The translations under genes and the position numbers were made by a program. From contig CAZRHR010000002.1 in NCBI GenBank assembly GCA_964599915.1, forward strand, positions 1-64,000: a stretch of 64,000 nucleotides of DNA, written 5' to 3'. Shown here in pieces: positions 32,822 to 41,165 of this stretch (positions within the stretch are counted from its first letter, which is position 1; each line of letters starts with the position of its first letter). A model generated the notes under the pieces. The model had not been told where the DNA came from. It saw nothing but the letters and a program-made list of their open reading frames with translations, and did no database searches. Source of the DNA: CAZRHR01 sp964599915 (lineage in GTDB: Bacteria > Bacteroidota > Bacteroidia > CAIKAF01).

Positions 32822-33916
32822 TTAATTCAACGCTTTGGCCAAGGTAAAAGAAAAGGTAGAACCGCGTCCTACCAAGCTACGCACATAAATGGTCTGTCCA
32901 TGCGCTTCGATCATGTGCTTTACGATGGCCAAGCCAAGTCCGGTTCCGCCCTGGTGTCGGGCACGACTTTTATCGATGCGATAAAACCTTTCAAAGAGTC
33001 GGGGTAAATGTTTTTCTTCAATCCCGGGACCGTCGTCTGTAACCTCCACCAATACCACTTCATCCATGTCATAAAAGGAGACTTTGGTGCAACCCCCTTC
33101 CTTGCCATACACAATGGAATTCATAAGTAAATTGGTCATCACCTGTTGAATGGCGTTTCGGTCGGCCATCACTTGAAAGGGCGTGGGCTCGGAATCTTTA
33201 AATTTTAAAGTTACGTCCCTTTGCCGGGCAGGAAGCTCTAGCATTTCCATGACCTGACGCACCAATTCCACAATGTCCAAGGATTCCAGAACCAGTTGCA
33301 GCCGCCCAGATTCCAACTTATACATGGTATCTAAGTCTTCCACCAAAGAAATCATGCGTTCAATGTTGGTTTCTGCGGATCGAAGGTATTTTTCCGCAAT
33401 ATCTTCGTCTTTGTATCCTCCATCGGCGAGGGTACTTACATAGCCTTGAATATTGAAAATAGGGGTTTTGAGTTCATGGGATAAATTGCCAATAAAATCG
33501 CGGCGGTAAGATTCAAGGGTTTTCAATTCTTCAATTTCGGCGCGTCGGCGGTTGGCCCAGGCAATCACCTCTTCGTTGACTTGTCCAATGACATCTCCTC
33601 CGGCACGAATGCGGGTAAGTAAACCGGGGTCTTCCGGAGAGCGGGCTTTAAGTCGATGAATGGTTTTATAAACAAGTTTAATTTTCCGGTATACAAAGGT
33701 TTCTGTAGACACACGCACAAGCGTAAACATCAGGGGAAAAAAAACGAGGACCAGAAGTAAAACGGCCGTCCATGGCACATACCCTAAAGTGAGAAGAAAT
33801 ACGACGACGGCCACCAATGAAAGGGACATGCTGGCCACGATGGCCACAAAGAGTGATAATTGGCGTGGAGAAGCGTGTTTTAAAGAAAATAAAGTGGGTA
33901 AAGGCATAGTTACCAT
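32822..33916 (-). CDS. PhoR-like sensor histidine kinase
   Basis: 364 aa. Two membrane helices (about 20-43 and 47-68) are followed by a short linker, the dimerisation/phosphoacceptor box G-N-L-S-H-E-L-K-T-P near 143-152 and an HATPase domain with N box N-L-L-M-N-S near 260, D-D-G-P-G-I near 291, F-E-R-F-Y-R near 305 and G-T-G-L-G-L-A near 325. No PAS or HAMP domain is obvious and the periplasmic loop is almost absent, so it probably senses within the membrane or through a partner. Start 33916 overlaps the regulator stop; 33907 is an alternative ATG. Confidence 0.92.
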   Translation of the reverse strand: MVTMPLPTLFSLKHASPRQLSLFVAIVASMSLSLVAVVVFLLTLGYVPWTAVLLLVLVFFPLMFTLVRVSTETFVYRKIKLVYKTIHRLKARSPEDPGLLTRIRAGGDVIGQVNEEVIAWANRRRAEIEELKTLESYRRDFIGNLSHELKTPIFNIQGYVSTLADGGYKDEDIAEKYLRSAETNIERMISLVEDLDTMYKLESGRLQLVLESLDIVELVRQVMEMLELPARQRDVTLKFKDSEPTPFQVMADRNAIQQVMTNLLMNSIVYGKEGGCTKVSFYDMDEVVLVEVTDDGPGIEEKHLPRLFERFYRIDKSRARHQGGTGLGLAIVKHMIEAHGQTIYVRSLVGRGSTFSFTLAKALN

Positions 33917-34605
33917 TCAAATTTATAACCAACCCCTTTAACGGTTTTAATGCAGGAGTCGCCTATTTTCTCCCGCAATTTACGAATATGTACATCAATG
34001 GTCCGGTCGCCAACCACCACCTCATCTCCCCAAACTTTTTTCAATATTTTTTCTCGAGAAAAAACCTTGCCCGGTTTGCCGGCAAGAAGGTACAGGAGTT
34101 CGAATTCTTTTTTAGGCAAATGGAATTGGACGTCATTTTGTGTCACCACATAGGCATCCCGGTCGATGACCAAGTTGCTCACCCGAATCACGTCTTGTAT
34201 GACTTGCTCTTTGGGTTTATCCTGAGGAAACCTTCTCAGTAATGCGGCCACACGGCTCATCAGCACACGCGGCCTGAGCGGTTTTGAAATATAATCATCG
34301 GCACCCGCTTCAAAACCAGCAATTTGAGAATAATCTTCGCCCCGGGCGGTTAAAAAGCATACAAGCGTATGTTGTAAAGATTCATGGGTCCGGATTTCTT
34401 TCAACGTTTCTATGCCATCCAAATCCGGCATCATCACGTCTAAAATGACCAGATGAGGCAAAAATTGTAAAGCCGTTTTTACCGCGTCTTTTCCATTGCT
34501 TGCAGTAGCAATTTGGTAACCTTCGCGGCGGAGGTTGTAAGACAAGATTTCCAGAATATCTGGCTCATCGTCTACTAATAATATTCTAAAGCTTTCATTT
34601 TCCAT
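33910..34605 (-). CDS. PhoB/OmpR-family response regulator
   Basis: 231 aa. Receiver domain (about 5-125): D-D-E-P near 12-15, phosphoacceptor in L-D-V-M-M-P-D near 54-60, T/A switch at L-T-A-R-G near 86 and the conserved lysine at K-P near 112. A winged-helix domain follows (about 140-231) with G-D-R-T-I-D-V-H-I-R-K-L-R-x-K-I-G, the recognition-helix signature, ending in G-x-G-Y-K-F. It forms a pair with the overlapping kinase. The targets are not visible; the family includes phosphate-starvation regulators. Confidence 0.94.
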   Translation of the reverse strand: MENESFRILLVDDEPDILEILSYNLRREGYQIATASNGKDAVKTALQFLPHLVILDVMMPDLDGIETLKEIRTHESLQHTLVCFLTARGEDYSQIAGFEAGADDYISKPLRPRVLMSRVAALLRRFPQDKPKEQVIQDVIRVSNLVIDRDAYVVTQNDVQFHLPKKEFELLYLLAGKPGKVFSREKILKKVWGDEVVVGDRTIDVHIRKLREKIGDSCIKTVKGVGYKFEW

Positions 34606-34628
34606 ATAAATCTTACCTGAATTTGCAC

Positions 34629-34636
34629 CAAAGTTA
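34629..34636 (-). promoter_or_regulatory. Putative -7 element of the two-component operon
   Basis: Minus-strand TAACTTTG fits TAnnTTTG, 23 bases before the regulator ATG. No TTTG is seen at -33; an activator-dependent promoter is possible. The AT-rich stretch 34640-34770 separates it from the next unit. Confidence 0.5.
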
Positions 34637-34785
34637 AGCTGCGAAAATTAATTTAATGTTAAGCATTACGAATTTTATATACAGAATTTCAAATTGTTAA
34701 AACAAAAATTTAATTCTTAAATCAAGGCAAAAAGTGGCAAAAACACATTACATGTTTAATATTAAGCAAGGAGATGTGTTGGCAC

Positions 34786-34817
34786 TTGGAAATTTTCAAA
34801 CCAATCCTATACCTTTG
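34786..34817 (+). promoter_or_regulatory. Promoter of the acidic small protein
   Basis: TTG (34786-34788), 21 bases, TACCTTTG (34810-34817): full -7 match and correct spacing. Transcription would begin near 34824, about 40 bases before the ATG at 34864. Confidence 0.72.
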
Positions 34818-34863
34818 TGATAAGTTAAAACAAACTAAATTTAAACCACAAAAGGGCGTACAC

Positions 34864-35109
34864 ATGAAGTTTACCGCACTCCCCACGGCAGACACAGAAC
34901 TAGAATCATCGATGTTCGGTGTGCACATGTACATGGCTTCCGCTTCCGGTTTCGGCCCGGAAGATGAGGATGAGGACGATGACATGGATGATGATCTCTT
35001 CGATGACGACGAGGATGACAGCGATGATGATGAGCTGGATTTTCTCGAAGACTCTGACCTGGAAGACTTCGACACTTATGACGAAGAGGATGAAGAGGAT
35101 TTCTACTAA
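34864..35109 (+). CDS. Highly acidic 81-aa protein of unknown function
   Basis: Residues 1-31 are ordinary (MKFTALPTADTELESSMFG ...), and of the last 50 residues 35 are Asp or Glu, ending D-F-Y. No signal peptide, membrane helix or known domain. The start at 34864 is chosen because the promoter places the transcript start near 34824, after the earlier ATG at 34774. It is a single-gene unit: its own promoter, and a strong terminator 30 bases after the stop. Acidic tails of this kind occur in nucleic-acid mimics, histone-like chaperones and metal-binding proteins, but nothing selects among these. Confidence 0.8.
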   Translation: MKFTALPTADTELESSMFGVHMYMASASGFGPEDEDEDDDMDDDLFDDDEDDSDDDELDFLEDSDLEDFDTYDEEDEEDFY

Positions 35110-35139
35110 TTTCATCCTAAGGTTCAACGGATTGTTTAC

Positions 35140-35169
35140 GGCCACCTGTTATCGGGTGGTCTTTTTTTT
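35140..35169 (+). terminator. Intrinsic terminator of the acidic protein gene
   Basis: GGCCACCT (35140-35147) pairs with GGGTGGTC (35154-35161), two wobbles, a 6-base loop, then eight T's. Confidence 0.88.
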
Positions 35170-35182
35170 GTAACCTGCGGCC

Positions 35183-36184
35183 ATGCAATTTCAACGGTTT
35201 ATCACAGATATTTTCCACATCCAAAACGAAACCCAATTCGACCGCCTGGCCCTGCAATTATTTTATTATCAAGCTGAAAAAGTAGATGTGTATCGAAGGT
35301 TCATCGCCGCATTAGGAGTAACCGCTAAACGCATTAAGCGCGTGAAAGATATTCCTTTCATGCCTGTTGAATTTTTCCGCGACCATGCTGTGCATGACCA
35401 GCCCGAAAATCCCGCCTTATGTTTTGAATCTTCCGCCACCACCCAAACCCAACGTTCACGACATTTTGTACATGCACCCGGACTTTATGAAAAAAGCTTC
35501 TTAGAAGGCTTTACCCGCCAATATGGTGCGCCGGAAAACTGGGCCATCCTCGGTTTACTTCCCTCCTATTTAGACCGACCCAATGCGTCACTGCTCTACA
35601 TGACTGCCGAACTTATCCGAAGGTCGCCTTTTCAACAAAGTGGATTTTATCCCACAGCAGACGAACATTTCATTGGCGCCGTCCATGCGGCCCAACAAGC
35701 TAAAATACCAACACTGGTTCTTGGGGTTAGTTTTGCCCTGCTAGATTGGGCAGAAGCATATCCCATGCCACTAAACGGTATTACCCTAATGGAAACCGGC
35801 GGCATGAAAGGCCGACGCGAAGAATGGATTCGCGATGCACTCCACCAAAAGCTTATGCGGGCCTTTGGTCTTTCCGCTATTCATTCAGAATATGGCATGA
35901 CGGAAATGCTGTCCCAATGCTACGCCAAAGAAAAAGGATGGTTCAAAGCGCCTCCTTGGGTTAAAATTCAAATCCGTGACCCGAAAGACCCCTTCGACCT
36001 AGTCCCTACGGGCACACTCGGAGGCGTTAATATTATTGATTTGGCTAACCTACACTCCTGCGCATTTATTGCCGTTCAAGACGTAGGAAGAATGCGTGAA
36101 GACGGAAAATTCAGTATTGAAGGAAGATTCGATGAGGCCGATGTCCGTGGATGCAACCTCATGGCTCCTCCACGTTCAGAATAA
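35183..36184 (+). CDS. LuxE/PaaK-like acyl-protein synthetase family protein
   Basis: 333 aa. Adenylate-forming fold of the LuxE type (PF04443): I-P-F-M-P-V-E-F-F near 57, S-S-A-T-T-Q-T-Q near 85-92, the Y-G-M-T-E-M motif near 240 and G-R-F-D-E-A-D-V-R-G near 313. It lacks the long C-terminal domain of acyl-CoA ligases. No luxCDABG genes are present, so bioluminescence is not implied; a role in activating an acyl group on a protein or sugar is the family-based guess. Starts 14 bases after the terminator T-run, so its promoter must lie in or before that hairpin. Confidence 0.8.
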   Translation: MQFQRFITDIFHIQNETQFDRLALQLFYYQAEKVDVYRRFIAALGVTAKRIKRVKDIPFMPVEFFRDHAVHDQPENPALCFESSATTQTQRSRHFVHAPGLYEKSFLEGFTRQYGAPENWAILGLLPSYLDRPNASLLYMTAELIRRSPFQQSGFYPTADEHFIGAVHAAQQAKIPTLVLGVSFALLDWAEAYPMPLNGITLMETGGMKGRREEWIRDALHQKLMRAFGLSAIHSEYGMTEMLSQCYAKEKGWFKAPPWVKIQIRDPKDPFDLVPTGTLGGVNIIDLANLHSCAFIAVQDVGRMREDGKFSIEGRFDEADVRGCNLMAPPRSE

Positions 36185-36185
36185 A

Positions 36186-36845
36186 TTACACGTTGATAAA
36201 ATTCATCAGGTTTTCAAAACGGGCATCCAAATCGTCGTCTCCGTTCCCATGATAAAGGCCCTTCACCACATAATTATACCGATGGAATGTGGCTATCACG
36301 GCCCGCAAATCTTGTCGGTTCACCTTTAATGTAACTTCTACTTGACTAGTGTCCGGAATGGATTGTACATAGACGAAGAGAATTTTGGCATCATTGGATT
36401 CTACAATCTGAGAAATCTGGGCCAAAGAATAATCTCGCTCAGGTATGTCCAAAGCTAAAATCCCACCCGGATCACGAATGGAAGTAATAGACGAAAGGTA
36501 AGCAACCAATTCTTCTTGGGTGATAAGGCCCAAATATTTGTCCTGCTCATCTAAAACTGCAATCGAAGACAAAGAAAGCAGGTTCACAATGCGTAACACT
36601 TCCAATACATGATCCGTAGCCCTTACAAAGGGCTTAGGCAAAGAAAGCGCATGGTTACCAAGGGCTTCTTCCGGTTGGTTTAAGGCATAAATGTCGTCCT
36701 CTGAAATCATACCCAAAAAGTCCGCATGGTTCACAATGGGCAAATGCGCCAATTTGAACTCTTCCATCCAAGCAATGGCTTTAAGGCCGGGATCGCTGGT
36801 GCGAAGTGGTGGGATATCGGTGGATATGATTTCGGCTGCTAACAT
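36186..36845 (-). CDS. CBS-domain protein
   Basis: 219 aa. Two CBS motifs (about 8-60 and 75-135): I-S-T-D-I-P-P-L-R with L-P-I-V-N, then A-V-L-D-E-Q-D-K-Y-L-G-L-I-T. The C-terminal 80 residues, with V-T-L-K-V-N-R-Q-D-L near 185, may form an ACT-like regulatory domain. No enzyme is attached, so it probably senses adenine nucleotides for a partner. Convergent with the LuxE-like gene (one base between stops), divergent from pdxJ. Confidence 0.85.
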   Translation of the reverse strand: MLAAEIISTDIPPLRTSDPGLKAIAWMEEFKLAHLPIVNHADFLGMISEDDIYALNQPEEALGNHALSLPKPFVRATDHVLEVLRIVNLLSLSSIAVLDEQDKYLGLITQEELVAYLSSITSIRDPGGILALDIPERDYSLAQISQIVESNDAKILFVYVQSIPDTSQVEVTLKVNRQDLRAVIATFHRYNYVVKGLYHGNGDDDLDARFENLMNFINV

Positions 36846-36883
36846 GAGGTTCTAACAACTTTTCCTAAGAAACGGTTGCAATA

Positions 36884-36914
36884 TTGAAACAATTCTCCAA
36901 ATAATTTAGTTTTT
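36884..36914 (+). promoter_or_regulatory. Probable promoter of pdxJ
   Basis: TTG (36884-36886), 20 bases, TAGTTTTT (36907-36914; seven of eight consensus positions). The box ends 9 bases before the pdxJ ATG, so the leader is very short. Confidence 0.5.
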
Positions 36915-36923
36915 TCGCAAACC

Positions 36924-37640
36924 ATGGTGCATTTATCTGTAAATATTAACAAAGTAGCCACCCTTCGGAATGCCAGGGGCGGACAAAGACCCCATGTGGT
37001 TCAAGTGGCGCTTGATTGTGAACAATTTGGTGCAGACGGGATTACGGTTCATCCACGACCAGATCAAAGACATATCCGCCGGCAAGACGTACTCGACTTA
37101 GCGCCTGTGTTGACTACAGAGTTTAACATTGAGGGCTTTCCGGATGAAGCTTTTCTAGATTTGGTGCTTAAAGTAAAGCCGGCACAAGTAACCCTCGTAC
37201 CCGATCCACCCGGGGTGTTGACGTCCAACGCCGGCTGGGATACCCAAACCCATCTCACGTTTTTAACTGAAACAGTGGCCAGACTGCATGAAGCGGGCAT
37301 TCGCGTCTCCATTTTCCTGGACCCCAAACCTGAACGCGTGGCCGCAGCGAAAGCCTGCGGCACCGACCGCATTGAACTATATACCGAAAGCTACGCAGCC
37401 CATTATTTTGAAGACCGAGCCAAAGCCATTGCTCCTTACAAGGTTACCGCCAAAGAAGCCCTGGACGCTGGCTTAGGCCTAAATGCCGGTCATGACCTAG
37501 ACTTGGATAACCTGGCTTATTTCTGTCAGGAAATCGAAGGATTGCAGGAAGTTTCTATTGGCCATGCCTTGATCTGCGATGCCCTTTATTTTGGGCTGGA
37601 CAATACCATTCGCATGTACAAACACCGTTGTCATTTCTAA
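36924..37640 (+). CDS. pdxJ: Pyridoxine 5'-phosphate synthase
   Basis: 238 aa. PdxJ condenses 3-amino-2-oxopropyl phosphate with deoxyxylulose 5-phosphate to pyridoxine 5'-phosphate, the DXP-dependent route to vitamin B6. V-N-I-N-K-V-A-T-L-R-N-A-R-G-G at the N-terminus, H-P-R-P-D-Q-R-H-I near 45, E-x-N-I-E-G near 72, and L-N-A-G-H-D-L near 192 are family signatures. Length is standard. First gene of a run of four on the plus strand. Confidence 0.96.
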   Translation: MVHLSVNINKVATLRNARGGQRPHVVQVALDCEQFGADGITVHPRPDQRHIRRQDVLDLAPVLTTEFNIEGFPDEAFLDLVLKVKPAQVTLVPDPPGVLTSNAGWDTQTHLTFLTETVARLHEAGIRVSIFLDPKPERVAAAKACGTDRIELYTESYAAHYFEDRAKAIAPYKVTAKEALDAGLGLNAGHDLDLDNLAYFCQEIEGLQEVSIGHALICDALYFGLDNTIRMYKHRCHF

Positions 37641-37643
37641 TCC

Positions 37644-38423
37644 ATGTCGCCACTTTTTCATAACACGTACGGAGATAAAGGACCATGGCTGGTCATTTTA
37701 CACGGACTTTTTGGCTCCGGTGACAACTGGGCAACGTTGGCCCGTAGGTGGCAAACAGAGGTTCGGGTATTGGTCATAGACATGCCCAACCATGGGAAAT
37801 CACCTCATAGCCAAAATTTTAATTATCCCGCCATGGCGGCAGCGGTAAAAGAAACCATCGAAAACGTTTGCCGGGAACCGGTGGTCCTTCTTGGCCATTC
37901 CATGGGAGGCAAAACGGCCATGTTTCTCGCCTGCATGGAACCAGCATGGGTGAAAAAACTCTTGGTCGCGGACATTTCACCAAAATATTATCCCGTACAT
38001 CATCAAAAAATAATTGACGCATTGTTGGGTTTACAGCCCGAAAAATACACTCGAAGGGCCGAAGCGGAACAAGCTTTTGCGGCCTATGGCATAGACCCGC
38101 CTTCTGCTCAGTTTCTGCTGAAAAATCTTTACCGCACAGAAGACGGTACCATGGCCTGGCGCTTCAACCTGCCGGTAATCGCGAAAAATATTGAACAAGT
38201 CGGCCTGGCTTTGCCGGAACAGGCAACCTATCACGGCCCAACCCTGTTTCTGCACGGAGGAAGAAGCCCGTATGTTTTAGCTGAAGATCATGCCACCATT
38301 TTCCATCATTTTCCCAACGCACACATTCAAACCATTCCCAATGCCGGGCATTGGATTCATGCCGACCAGCCTGAATCCATGTATCAAATGGTTTTAGACT
38401 TCATCCACCATGACCCCATCTAA
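37644..38423 (+). CDS. Alpha/beta hydrolase (YbfF-like)
   Basis: 259 aa alpha/beta hydrolase. H-G-L-F-G-S-G-D-N-W near 18-27 (oxyanion loop), D-M-P-N-H-G-K-S near 48, the nucleophile elbow G-H-S-M-G-G near 90, and the catalytic His in A-G-H-W near 236. The pattern resembles esterase YbfF, with acyl-ester or acyl-CoA substrates; the specific substrate is unknown. It begins three bases after pdxJ and overlaps the acetyltransferase gene by 14 bases. Confidence 0.88.
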   Translation: MSPLFHNTYGDKGPWLVILHGLFGSGDNWATLARRWQTEVRVLVIDMPNHGKSPHSQNFNYPAMAAAVKETIENVCREPVVLLGHSMGGKTAMFLACMEPAWVKKLLVADISPKYYPVHHQKIIDALLGLQPEKYTRRAEAEQAFAAYGIDPPSAQFLLKNLYRTEDGTMAWRFNLPVIAKNIEQVGLALPEQATYHGPTLFLHGGRSPYVLAEDHATIFHHFPNAHIQTIPNAGHWIHADQPESMYQMVLDFIHHDPI

Positions 38424-38865
38424 GGTAAGACCGGCCAGAACAGAAGATGCGCCGACCATTTTTCAACTGATTCAAGACCTTGCGACTTTTGAAAAGGCAC
38501 CGAAGGATGTGGAGATTACCGTGGAGCAACTCGTTCAAGATGGGTTTGGGCCATTTCCTGCTTTTCATGCATGGGTCGTAGAGGCAGAAAACCAAGAAAT
38601 CGTGGGTTTTGCTTTAGTGTATTTCAGATATTCCACATGGAAAGGCACCACATTGTATTTGGAAGATTTATATGTAAAACCTGATTTCCGACGATCCGGA
38701 GCCGCCAGCCAACTTATGCAGGCCATCATGGAGTTTGGAAAAGCGAAAGGCTGCAAATACTTGCAATGGGAAGTATTAGAATGGAATAAAAACGCCTTAC
38801 TTTTCTATGAAAAATGGGGTGCGCGCTTTGATGCCGAATGGATTAAAGGTCGATTAACTTTGTAA
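38410..38865 (+). CDS. GNAT N-acetyltransferase, diamine acetyltransferase-like
   Basis: 151 aa GNAT fold: R-P-A-R-T-E-D-A near 7, F-x-x-Y-S-T-W-K-G near 72-80, and the acetyl-CoA loop L-Y-V-K-P-D-F-R-R-S-G near 87-97, ending with F-Y-E-K-W-G-A. The T-W-K-G-x-x-L-Y-L-E-D-L-Y-V run is typical of diamine/spermidine acetyltransferases (SAT1-like). Substrate is inferred only from that. Overlaps the hydrolase by 14 bases and ends two bases before the aspartokinase gene. Confidence 0.88.
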   Translation: MTPSKVRPARTEDAPTIFQLIQDLATFEKAPKDVEITVEQLVQDGFGPFPAFHAWVVEAENQEIVGFALVYFRYSTWKGTTLYLEDLYVKPDFRRSGAASQLMQAIMEFGKAKGCKYLQWEVLEWNKNALLFYEKWGARFDAEWIKGRLTL

Positions 38866-38867
38866 CC

Positions 38868-40157
38868 ATGGGTACACTGGTCTATAAATTTGGCGGCGCA
38901 TCATTAAAAGATGCAGCGGGAATCCGCAGAATGTCTGAATTGCTTAGGCAAATCGCACCGGGAAACACTTGTTGGGTGGTGGTATCCGCCATGGGAAAAA
39001 CCACCAATGCCTTAGAAAAAGTTGTCGATTGTCTGGTCGAAGGTAGAACGGCGAATGAGCATCTACCATCTATTTTCGCCCATCATCAGCAAGTGATTTC
39101 AGACTTATTTCCAGCTGACCACGCTGTGCACCATACATTTAACAATCTTTGGAACCAGTGGTTAGAGCAACTTCCTTCCCTCGCCCATGGTGCTTTCGAC
39201 CAAATCTATGACCAGGTCGTCTCCATGGGAGAAAACCTATCTGTTTTTGTTTTCAGCACATGGTGTACTCATGTCGGACTTCCCGCCTACCCCATGTCCT
39301 CCGGAGATTGGTTGGTTACGGACGACCGATACCGAGAGGCACGGGTAGATTTTCCCGCTTCTGCCTTGGCTTTGCAAGAAATATCAAAAAACGTGCAGGC
39401 CCAAATCCATATCACCCAGGGATTTGTCGGAAAAAATCCTGCAGGATACTGGACCACGCTGGGCAGAGAAGGGAGCGACTATTCTGCGGCAATTCTAGGC
39501 TATCTGCTTGATGCCAAGGAAGTCACCATTTGGAAAGATGTAGCTGGAGTCCTCAATGCCGATCCACAACTTTTTCCGCATGCTGCATGGCTTCCTGAAC
39601 TTTCTTACCGCGACACCATCGAATTGGCCTATTTTGGCGCATCTGTAATCCATCCCCGCACTTTACAACCCCTTCAACAGAAACAAATTGTGTTGCGTGT
39701 AGCCAGCTTTATGCAGCCGCAACTACCCGGAACACGGATTCATGATAAGGCGGAAGCGCCCCAAATCCCAGCCATCATTGTAAAACAAAACCAAGTCTTG
39801 GTTACGTTGCGACCCATAGATTTCAGTTTTGTCATGGAAGAAATCACTGGGCAGCTTTTTCACACGCTTGCAGAACTGAAAATCAGGGTGAACCTGATTC
39901 AACATTCGGCAGTGACTTTACGGCTTTGTTTAGATTACGACCCAAGGCGTTTACGTTCCTTGCAAGAACGCCTTACAGAAAAATATTTTTGGGAGGAAAC
40001 CACAGGCTTAGCCTTGGTCACCTTGAGGTGGTACACACCAGATTTAGTAAGCGACCTACAAAAAGACAAGCCCGTTTTATTAAGTCAACAAACGGCGGAA
40101 ACCCTAAGGTTTATTACAGAACAACCCCCTGCTTGGAATTCCAGATCCTGGTCTTGA
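38868..40157 (+). CDS. lysC: Aspartate kinase
   Basis: 429 aa, monofunctional aspartokinase, which phosphorylates aspartate at the entry to lysine, threonine, methionine and diaminopimelate synthesis. K-F-G-G-A-S at the N-terminus, a kinase domain with L-G-R-E-G-S-D-Y-S-A-A near 200, W-K-D-V-A-G-V near 222, and a C-terminal region (about 300-400) that would hold ACT domains but is diverged. Usual length is 400-450. The MurE DNPR motif in this genome makes its diaminopimelate product relevant. Confidence 0.9.
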   Translation: MGTLVYKFGGASLKDAAGIRRMSELLRQIAPGNTCWVVVSAMGKTTNALEKVVDCLVEGRTANEHLPSIFAHHQQVISDLFPADHAVHHTFNNLWNQWLEQLPSLAHGAFDQIYDQVVSMGENLSVFVFSTWCTHVGLPAYPMSSGDWLVTDDRYREARVDFPASALALQEISKNVQAQIHITQGFVGKNPAGYWTTLGREGSDYSAAILGYLLDAKEVTIWKDVAGVLNADPQLFPHAAWLPELSYRDTIELAYFGASVIHPRTLQPLQQKQIVLRVASFMQPQLPGTRIHDKAEAPQIPAIIVKQNQVLVTLRPIDFSFVMEEITGQLFHTLAELKIRVNLIQHSAVTLRLCLDYDPRRLRSLQERLTEKYFWEETTGLALVTLRWYTPDLVSDLQKDKPVLLSQQTAETLRFITEQPPAWNSRSWS

Positions 40158-40193
40158 AATCAGGCTTTTAAAAAGTGGAATGCGCTTCTGTAT

Positions 40194-40640
40194 TCAGGCA
40201 CGCATGGCATTAAAAAATCGGAGATAGGCTTTTTTTCTGTAGGCCATTTGATAGCGAATTAAAAACCCCATTGGCCAAAAAAGAAAGGAGGAAAACGTGA
40301 GGTGAATGTCATCTACAATAACGGCACCCTCTTCTGTATCTCTTATATAGTGAAGGTGTTTCCAGGACTTTAGAAAAAAGGGCAGCCGTGTACCTTCGTC
40401 AATGAACCAAAAAGAATGGTCAGTTTGGCCATGCTGGGTGATTAAACTTTCCCACATTATTGGCAAGAAGGCAGGCCCCAAGCGCAAAACGACGGTATCA
40501 CCGGTAGTACAACCGCCAAAATGGACCACTTTCATGGGCATCCATGGCGGATTAAGGGCTTTAAATAAAGCTTCATTAAATCCCTGCTGAATGGTTTGCA
40601 CCGATTGCGGGAGGGGAGGACTGCAGACGTAAATTTTCAT
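40194..40640 (-). CDS. SRPBCC-like protein of unknown function
   Basis: 148 aa from MKIYVCSPPLPQSV. Pattern of a helix-grip fold: two early helices, strands with V-H-F-G-G-C-T-T-G-D and H-L-H-Y-I, then a long C-terminal helix (F-W-P-M-G-F-L-I-R-Y-Q). Proteins of similar length and ending are annotated as SRPBCC in this phylum. No catalytic residue is evident. It is divergent from folK with 30 bases between start codons; an extended upstream frame overlaps folK and is rejected. Confidence 0.65.
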   Translation of the reverse strand: MKIYVCSPPLPQSVQTIQQGFNEALFKALNPPWMPMKVVHFGGCTTGDTVVLRLGPAFLPIMWESLITQHGQTDHSFWFIDEGTRLPFFLKSWKHLHYIRDTEEGAVIVDDIHLTFSSFLFWPMGFLIRYQMAYRKKAYLRFFNAMRA

Positions 40641-40670
40641 TTCCTTTGTGTGAAACGAAAGAATAACCAA

Positions 40671-41165
40671 ATGGTTCAAGCCGTCATCCAATTGGGAGGA
40701 AACCTTCCTGGCACCTTTGAAAAAATGGGTGCTTTTTCGGCTTGGATTACAGCGCAGGGGTGTCAAGTGGTGCACCAATCGAAAATTTATAAGACGACAC
40801 CTTGGGAAATGACCGGTGTACCAGATTTTTTGAACCAAATTATACTGGTGAGCACCCAGGATGAACCGGAGAAGTTTTTAGGTGTATTGCTTTCCTATGA
40901 AAAAATGTGTGGCAGGGAACGAAGTGCAGAAAGTGGCTATGTTTCGCGAATCATAGATGTTGATTTATTGCTTCATGGTTCCACGATAATGCAATCTCCC
41001 AGCCTCATATTACCTCATCCCCGCATGCATTTGCGAAGGTTTATTTTGCTTCCACTTGCCGAAGTTGAACCCCATCTCATCCATCCCGTGTTGAAAAAAA
41101 CCATGCAAGATTTACTTTTAGCGTGTCCGGACAAAGGAGAAGTACATATTTTTGAGCATGGATAA
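40671..41165 (+). CDS. folK: 2-Amino-4-hydroxy-6-hydroxymethyldihydropteridine diphosphokinase
   Basis: 164 aa. FolK transfers pyrophosphate from ATP to 6-hydroxymethyl-dihydropterin in folate synthesis. Q-L-G-G-N near the N-terminus, S-K-I-Y-K-T-T-P-W near 40, F-L-N-Q near 55, the R-x-x-x-x-x-x-x-R-x-I-D-V-D-L-L-L motif near 100 and L-P-H-P-R near 118 with R-x-F-x-L-x-P-L. The ATG at 40671 matches the family start; the frame is open upstream. Overlaps the deoxynucleoside kinase by eight bases. Confidence 0.94.
   Translation: MVQAVIQLGGNLPGTFEKMGAFSAWITAQGCQVVHQSKIYKTTPWEMTGVPDFLNQIILVSTQDEPEKFLGVLLSYEKMCGRERSAESGYVSRIIDVDLLLHGSTIMQSPSLILPHPRMHLRRFILLPLAEVEPHLIHPVLKKTMQDLLLACPDKGEVHIFEHG

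Noticed and set aside
34722..35075. Minus-strand serine-rich frame opposite the acidic gene
   Set aside because: It is the complement of GAT/GAC/GAA codons read in another frame; the plus-strand frame has the promoter, terminator and a natural start.
35183..36184. Bioluminescence (lux) operon member
   Set aside because: Only a LuxE-like gene is present; luciferase and reductase genes are absent, and this family is widespread without light production.
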